In this document: one piece after another, positions 61,401 to 64,000 of the stretch | Layout of the letters: each line of letters starts with the position of its first letter | Position numbering within the stretch: the first letter of the stretch is position 1 | Assembly: GCA_019914945.1 (NCBI GenBank) | Contig: CM034099.1 | Location: 8,755,001-8,819,000, forward strand | Direction: 5' to 3' | Length of the DNA stretch: 64,000 bases | Source: Typha latifolia | Lineage: Eukaryota; Streptophyta; Magnoliopsida; Poales; Typhaceae | Program-made: the position numbers and the translations under genes | The notes under the pieces: model-generated | The model's input: only the letters and a program-made list of their open reading frames with translations | Told to the model about the DNA's origin: nothing | The model's database searches: none

Positions 61401-63572
61401 AAGTGATAATATGGTTGGGAGCTTTGCTTCTTCTGTTTCTCTATCATCTATCAAACTTCATTTGCATCAACTAATTTTAAACTTCTTTTATGATTTTAAA
61501 ATCATATGAAAATAAAGTTGAAAGAAGTTTCTCTTTCCCAGCATATTTTTCCACACAAGTGGTATCCTGATTATAGTAGGGATGTACATACACATCAAGA
61601 TTTCCTCCTCCTTTACTGCATCATATGTTTTCCTTTTTTATTTGGTTTTCTTCCATTGGCTCTTTCTAATCTCTTCTTCTTTTTAGTTTTCATGGCACTA
61701 TAGTTTTTCGTTCTTTATTTTTCTCATTTTTTCTAATTTTTTTTGCATTTTTAAATAATATTTAAAATTTATGTAATTAAAAAAAAGTCCGATCTGATCT
61801 AGGTGACTAATACGGCGGATCCGATCGATACATATTGTATTTTTGGAAGACCAATCCTGATTTTTCGAACCTTGTTGCAAACCATGGAGTGCCTTTTCCT
61901 CCATTTTATCTCCTATATTTGGCTTGCCCCTTCGCTGTGGTAGCTGGATAATTGTTAAGTTTAGGAGGATGCATATAGGTGTATAAAGAAGGATGGATAA
62001 CAATAAAAAGAACATCATGGTCAAATAGAGTCAAGATTAGTCTTTCAACTGCATGAGAATGGAGATAGATAGAAAGGATGAGTGAGGTTTTAGTTTCGAT
62101 ATGGTCTAATCTGATAATTGTATTTTATTCGTAATTGCTCAAAAATTGAAGGGCGCCGGTTCAAGTTCTATGTGGAAGATAAATATCACTAATTGTCACA
62201 TCATTCCTTTGTCTATACGTTAGTATTATGGTTTCATATTTGCATCAAAGCAAACCTTGAGATTTATCTTTTGTAGCAGTATCATAGATGGAAATTTTCA
62301 TTTCAGCTTATAGCTTGACTTTGATTTTGTTCCTCTTGTCGATTTATGGTTTTTTGTTATCACCCTTTGTTACATTAATTTCAGAGGTTATATTTTCAAT
62401 CTTGCGAGCCTAACTGCCATTCTGTAGGATCAGAATGTCTATTTTATCTCTTCTATATTTTTGAGGAGGTTGCTTCAACCTGGGGTGCACCATAGTTCTG
62501 CTCTACGTGAAACAGTACTAGAGCATAAGAAGTACCTATCTGACCATGAATTTCAGTCTCTTACTGTGGCTGGATTGAAAAAGGAGATTTTTACAATCAT
62601 CGAAAGCATGGTAAGATTATAAATTATCCTCTAAATTTGCTCTACTTTCTTGATAGGCTGGTGACTGTACTCCTTTTGACTTCAGGGAGCTGCAATGGGT
62701 TCAACTGCAACTGCTTATTATTGGAAGAATTTTTGTGCTTGTTTTTTTCGCCACTGGTGTCAGTGCAATACGCCATATGGTTTGCTTCTTGATTCCAAAA
62801 ATGATGTATTAGGTCTAATCAGGAAGAGCTCAGTGTCTCTCTTCCGTTCTTTGGAGGGCGTTGAACAACTTATTTATGGTTGGATTCAAGGCATTCACTT
62901 TTTATATTTTATTGTACGAACACAGAAAAACATGTAATTCTTATGTGATTGTTAACAAATTGTTACTTCTAACTTTCAGGTTTTTCCGATGATAGTGACA
63001 AATTGAATTGGACTGGAATGAATTTGTCAGATAATGATACTGACTGTGAAATCCTTTTCGAAGTGCTTAGATGCATGAGTCATATCAACCATCAATTGGG
63101 CAGGGCTGCTGCTGCTATATATTATGAATCTCTAATCAGTCCACTTATATCATCTGATGATATAATTTGTCAATTATTGAAAACACTCGAAACTGGATGC
63201 AATCCTACATTAGCATCATCTCTGGTGACACAACTTGGAGTGGATGCTAGCATGGTAAAAAAGCAATTGGTTCATAAAAGTCAGAGGAAGTTTGCAGTTG
63301 ACATGCTGCTATCTCTTCATAGTTTGCGTTCTAGATCTGCTAATTGGGCAGGAGTTTTGGATGTCATTGAAAAGTATATGACGTTTCTGACCCCACATAA
63401 AAATGCCCAAAAGTCCACCTCTGAAGGAATTTGCAATGTTAATTCATCTATCTTGGTTCAAGCAAGTTCTCAAGTTGCTAGAGCAATGTTTGAGTCAGCT
63501 TTTGATGTATTGCTGCTTCTTGGTTATCTGGTCAATATAAGCGGGCAGCAACTAGGATTAAAAACCATTCAG
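33228..63572 (+). CDS. NUP160: Nuclear pore complex protein NUP160 (partial, continues beyond the right edge)
   Basis: Scaffold component of the NUP107-160 subcomplex at the nuclear pore, needed for mRNA export. Twelve exons read in frame for 2190 nt (730 residues): 33228-33424, 35878-36010, 36134-36395, 36545-36605, 37117-37274, 39384-39469, 45803-45907, 47049-47146, 56298-56418, 62428-62610, 62686-62878, 62980-63572. The N-terminus MAAAARPLGGVEVPLPGSD is followed by beta-propeller sequence such as LPNVLEVIALFACKEFPE, TGRHDGSICCYQLGKLDP, VLHMDGNLRVWDLVNHARV and KLWVGEDNDD. Later blocks are SSIFLRRLLQPGVHHSSAL and HEFQSLTVAGLKKEI, then helical sequence. Start context is good (TCGCAATGGC). Intron 5 has GC instead of GT at its donor. 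The C-terminal half lies outside the window. Confidence 0.95.
33425..35877. other. NUP160 intron 1
   Basis: A 2.45 kb intron. It contains one degraded element at about 34565-34890; the rest is AT-rich without gene or clear repeat. Confidence 0.6.
34565..34890. mobile_element. Degraded hAT-like short element
   Basis: GC-rich edges with GTGCCTAGGCGGGGCACCGC on the left and AAGGCGGTTACCTAGCGGG and CTAAGGCGGGAGCTTAGGTGG on the right enclose AT-rich sequence. Subterminal CCTAGGCGG motifs are common in non-autonomous plant hAT elements. Ends are not exactly defined. Confidence 0.45.
37275..39383. other. NUP160 intron 5 (GC-AG)
   Basis: A 2.1 kb intron. Its donor reads CAAG then GCAATT and its acceptor TTTTTTAG then GAACG. 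A fragment of the GATCGGCC family is at 38690-38812. Nothing else recognised. Confidence 0.7.
38690..38812 (-). mobile_element. GATCGGCC-family fragment
   Basis: Reads TTTTAGAATTTTATGTAATTG, AAAGGCCGATACGTATTG, a T run, then GATCTCGATCCCAGTACTGG and AACTTTG. It matches the terminal part of copy 2 near 11740-11832. Only one end is present. Confidence 0.65.
39470..40199. other. NUP160 intron 6, left part
   Basis: AT-rich intron, with a GA-rich stretch at about 39840-39950. No gene or defined element recognised. Confidence 0.45.
40205..40268. mobile_element. Stub of a GGCACG-family element
   Basis: About 60 bases with GATGGCCGTGCTAG, GGCACGGACCGTGCC and CCGGCACGGCACGTGCCG. The start matches the left end of the copy at 51315. 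The interior is missing, so it is a deletion derivative or one element end. Confidence 0.55.
40353..40505. repeat. Imperfect hairpin enclosing a GA microsatellite
   Basis: The left arm GATCGCTTCGTGCCCTAGCC (about 40357) continues into CCCCGAGAGA. The right arm is its reverse complement with few changes, near 40473-40505 (CTCTCGGGGGCTAGGGCATG then AAGTGATCGG). Between them is a pure GA run at 40380-40422 and a CT-rich stretch. Confidence 0.8.
41361..41705. repeat. Four tandem ~86-bp repeats
   Basis: Each unit starts near TTCCATGATAATACA (or TTTCATGATGGTACAC) and continues GCAGAGATTGAT..TTTATATT, an ATTCAAATTGAGATATTATG-like phrase and AATTTATGATTCGAT. Starts are at about 41361, 41448, 41538 and 41620. 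The units differ by scattered substitutions. Confidence 0.8.
42055..43007. other. NUP160 intron 6, middle part
   Basis: Contains GAGCTC- and GGCTTGGCTC-rich patches at about 42150-42440, which look like the ends of a small element, and pyrimidine-rich sequence near 42840-42920. No gene. Confidence 0.4.
43008..43754 (+). mobile_element. GATCGGCC-family element, copy 3
   Basis: Starts AAGGTTTCGAAACTTGGG and runs through the AT-rich block TTCTAAAAACATTAAAAAG and a GA-rich centre (about 43290-43550). It ends with GATTAGCCGATTCAGATCG. The next copy starts immediately after it. Confidence 0.6.
43755..44523 (+). mobile_element. GATCGGCC-family element, copy 4
   Basis: Starts AAGGTTCCGAAACTCGG, then GGGATCGGCCGTTAG and GATACGTATTGG, the same order as copy 1. 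It ends GATCAGCCGATCCGACTCGGG then GGGATCCATGG. It is head-to-tail with copy 3. Confidence 0.7.
44560..45003 (-). mobile_element. GATCGGCC-family element, copy 5 (reverse)
   Basis: Begins with GGGATCGGCCGATTGG and ends with ATAATTTTATGTAATAAAAT, CCGATGCC, then CACAATATTTGGAACTTTG, the reverse-complement order of copies 3 and 4. The centre is GA-rich. A TA microsatellite and T tract lie near 44812-44835. Confidence 0.6.
45092..45478. mobile_element. hAT-type MITE
   Basis: The left end reads GGAGTGGCAAACAA and the right end, read inward, GGGTGGGAATAATC. The flanks are TTTAAAAC.. and TTAAAACA, compatible with a diverged 8-bp target duplication. The interior carries AAACATG repeats and no coding sequence. 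It lies in NUP160 intron 6. Confidence 0.55.
47255..48130. mobile_element. Solo LTR-like repeat (reverse copy of the 17-19 kb unit)
   Basis: The reverse complement is collinear with 17125-17500 and 18710-19325. It runs from GTGACATCAACTTCC through CACCATTTTGTTTGGCCA and the CTTTGTGGGC stretch to GAATTTATTTAGCCTAC. At about 0.9 kb it is the uninterrupted copy. It lies in NUP160 intron 8 and is non-coding. Confidence 0.6.
48131..49454. other. NUP160 intron 8, left part
   Basis: No gene. No repeat with definable borders was recognised. Confidence 0.4.
49455..50124 (+). mobile_element. Miniature LTR (TRIM-like) element
   Basis: Two diverged direct repeats of about 170 bases (49455-49623 and 49955-50124) start TTTGAG/TGTTGAG and end ACA. 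They share AAGAAAGAG..GGA, TTATA.A..CTTGGG-like, TAATAGCT and TTAGGTTT.AA.GTTTGT phrases. The left repeat is followed at once by TTTCTATCAGAGTCG, like a tRNA-Met primer site, and the right is preceded by purine-rich GTAAAGGAAGAGA. The interior is only about 330 bases without coding sequence. Flanks AAGCC and AAGCT suggest a 5-bp target duplication with one change. Confidence 0.65.
50895..54075. mobile_element. TIR element of 3.2 kb with a nested GGCACG element
   Basis: The ends are TAGAGATGATCA at the left and TGATCACCTCTA at the right (inverted repeat with one mismatch). Subterminal GGCCTGAG, GGGCTTG and GGCTAGG words are dense on both sides. Flanks AATTGTGT and AGTTGTAC could be a decayed 8-bp duplication. 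The GGCACG element at 51315-52490 sits inside it. No intact frame. It is hAT-like by ends and inferred target size only. Confidence 0.5.
51315..52490 (-). mobile_element. GGCACG-family DNA element, copy 2, with decayed coding tail
   Basis: The left end GATGGCCGTGCCAGTGGCACG and the right GGCACG-rich cluster (about 52370-52485) bound sequence shared with 25988-27050. On the minus strand at about 52165-51940 a reading frame gives a Gln/Pro-rich peptide with KKGKGPSQAQYDYSQMREG and PVYQPHPLEPQHPYYTPYL before a stop, then SAYAYGVPAP. The other copy holds the same peptide in decayed form, so it is former coding sequence, probably the tail of a transposon protein. Confidence 0.7.
54240..54390. repeat. 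Tandem duplication of about 85 bases
   Basis: TTTTTATAACCAAGGGTTTGT..GCTTAAGTCTTTCAATAGCTCCAATGCC..GAAGGTGGAA is followed by a second version reading TTTTTAGAACTAAAAGTCTAT..GCTTATTTCTTTGAATAGCTCCAATGC..AAAAGGTGGAA. Only two units are present. Confidence 0.7.
54540..55570. repeat. Three degenerate copies of a short LTR/SINE-like repeat
   Basis: The phrase TTAAG..TTTTTA..AGTAGTTGATGAGTTAAC..ATGGTAC recurs near 54560, 55225-55330 and 55505-55555. Two copies continue into a box resembling a pol III B box (GAGTTTGAATCTTG and AAGTTCAAATCCCAC). They end with CCTCGAACC..AAGTGAGAGG..GTGT or its like. This resembles remnants of miniature LTR or tRNA-primed elements. NUP160 intron 8. Confidence 0.5.
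56419..56930. other. NUP160 intron 9, left part
   Basis: AT-rich intron; nothing recognised. Confidence 0.4.
56932..60515 (-). mobile_element. Short-interior LTR element interrupted by a gypsy LTR
   Basis: The left LTR (about 56932-57590) and right LTR (57786-57974 plus 60248-60515) are direct copies. Shared phrases include GGACATCTATGAATTCC, GAAAGATATAA, AGAAGGCCCACC-like and ACAATCAAATCT. Reading the minus strand, the LTR starts TGGTGGGAATATG and ends CCACATCA, followed by TTTGGTATCAAAGC, a primer site for a tRNA-Met type primer. The interior is only about 195 bases, so it is a non-autonomous element. The 2.27 kb gypsy LTR lies in the right LTR. NUP160 intron 9. Confidence 0.7.
57975..60242 (-). 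mobile_element. Solo gypsy LTR with perfect 5-bp target duplication
   Basis: The reverse complement runs from TGTCAGAACCAG to GGTCGTGATA (the last bases would be TGACA in the copy at 13125-15411) and is collinear with that copy over 2.27 kb. It includes the CTATAAATTAAACCC promoter-like word. CCACC precedes (57970-57974) and follows (60243-60247) it. No internal region or second LTR is attached, so this is a solo LTR left by recombination. Open frames inside (for example 59315-59782) are not genes. Confidence 0.92.
60516..62427. other. NUP160 intron 9, right part
   Basis: AT-rich intron. It contains a GATCGGCC fragment at 61735-61878 and a GGTTCAAGTTC phrase near 62158 that could be a decayed pol III B box. 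Nothing else recognised. Confidence 0.45.
61735..61878 (-). mobile_element. GATCGGCC-family fragment
   Basis: Reads TTTTTAAATAATATTTAAAA, TTATGTAATTAAAAA, CCGATCTGATC, GGATCCGATCGATACATATTG and ends CCTGATTTTTCGAACCTTG, matching the terminal part of copy 2 at 11730-11832. One end only. Confidence 0.7.
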
Positions 63573-64000
63573 GTTGCTGCACATTTATTATTATTATTAT
63601 TATTATTTTCTGTGCTTTAATGAGCATATAACATAAGTTTGCTGATAAAAAAACAGCAACTGTGTAGGTGACCACATTCCAATCTATAGATAGTACATTA
63701 CTACCCCTTTATTCCTTTTTCATGTGTTATGCTCTCTGTTAAGAGGCTGTATCCCTATGTAATGATTGGCAAGTAAATAAAAGCTGCCAAGATTTACATA
63801 ATAATTGGTTTCTAACTTGTTGCATCAGCTGACATTTACATTCTATGCTTCACCAACCACAGCATGCATGAATATAATTGTTGGACATTTAATCAGTTAC
63901 TGGACTCTAAATGATTATTGGGCATATATTTTCACAAAGTTCTGGATACAATCCCCGTTAGAGTACTTAGTGATCTAGGGAATTAGTTGATGAAAATGTT
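63573..64000. other. NUP160 intron 12 (start)
   Basis: After the GT at 63573 the sequence is intronic, with an ATT microsatellite at about 63585-63608. I did not find the next NUP160 exon before the window ends. Confidence 0.6.

Noticed and set aside
1..64000. A biosynthetic gene cluster or novel multi-gene system
   Set aside because: The three genes are unrelated conserved housekeeping genes with independent orientation. Nothing suggests joint function.

Overview
This is nuclear DNA from a flowering plant. It is AT-rich, its coding sequence is split by GT-AG introns of up to about 10 kb, and most non-coding space is made of transposable-element remains. The three genes are conserved plant housekeeping genes. 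Nothing seen fixes the species; a monocot is a guess from general impression, not shown by any single feature.

Layout. (1) 79-21047, minus strand: the 5' half of an L-arabinokinase gene (ARA1-like). Sixteen in-frame exons give 495 residues; the GHMP-kinase half lies beyond the left edge. Intron 5 is 9.9 kb and holds a truncated Ty3/gypsy element (LTR, primer-binding site, gag, protease fragment) plus other repeats. Intron 9 holds a foldback element and a Harbinger-like element. Upstream of the real first exon are two more first-exon copies: one intact with a phase-compatible donor (22179-22289), one frameshifted (about 22890-22977). (2) 23856-28168, minus strand, with a probable 5' non-coding exon near 30.1-30.3 kb: a complete CW-zinc-finger plus methyl-CpG-binding-domain protein (MBD2-like, 347 residues). 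(3) 33228-63572 and beyond, plus strand: the first twelve exons (730 residues) of nucleoporin NUP160. Its three large introns (6, 8 and 9) are full of elements, and intron 5 appears to use a GC donor.

Mobile DNA. A 2.3 kb gypsy-type LTR occurs twice: at 13125-15411 attached to gag, and as a solo LTR at 57975-60242 with a perfect 5-bp target duplication, nested in a small LTR element. A miniature (TRIM-like) element lies at 49455-50124. A GATCGGCC-rich family has about seven copies. A GGCACG-rich family has two long copies and one stub, and hides a decayed reading frame. Several TIR elements are also present.

The three genes are not an operon and share no pathway: arabinose salvage in the cytosol, chromatin, and the nuclear pore. 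MBD2-like and NUP160 are divergent across about 3 kb. I saw no RNA gene, CRISPR array or virus-derived gene. The most interesting signals are the three first-exon copies upstream of ARA1 and the nested young LTR insertion.
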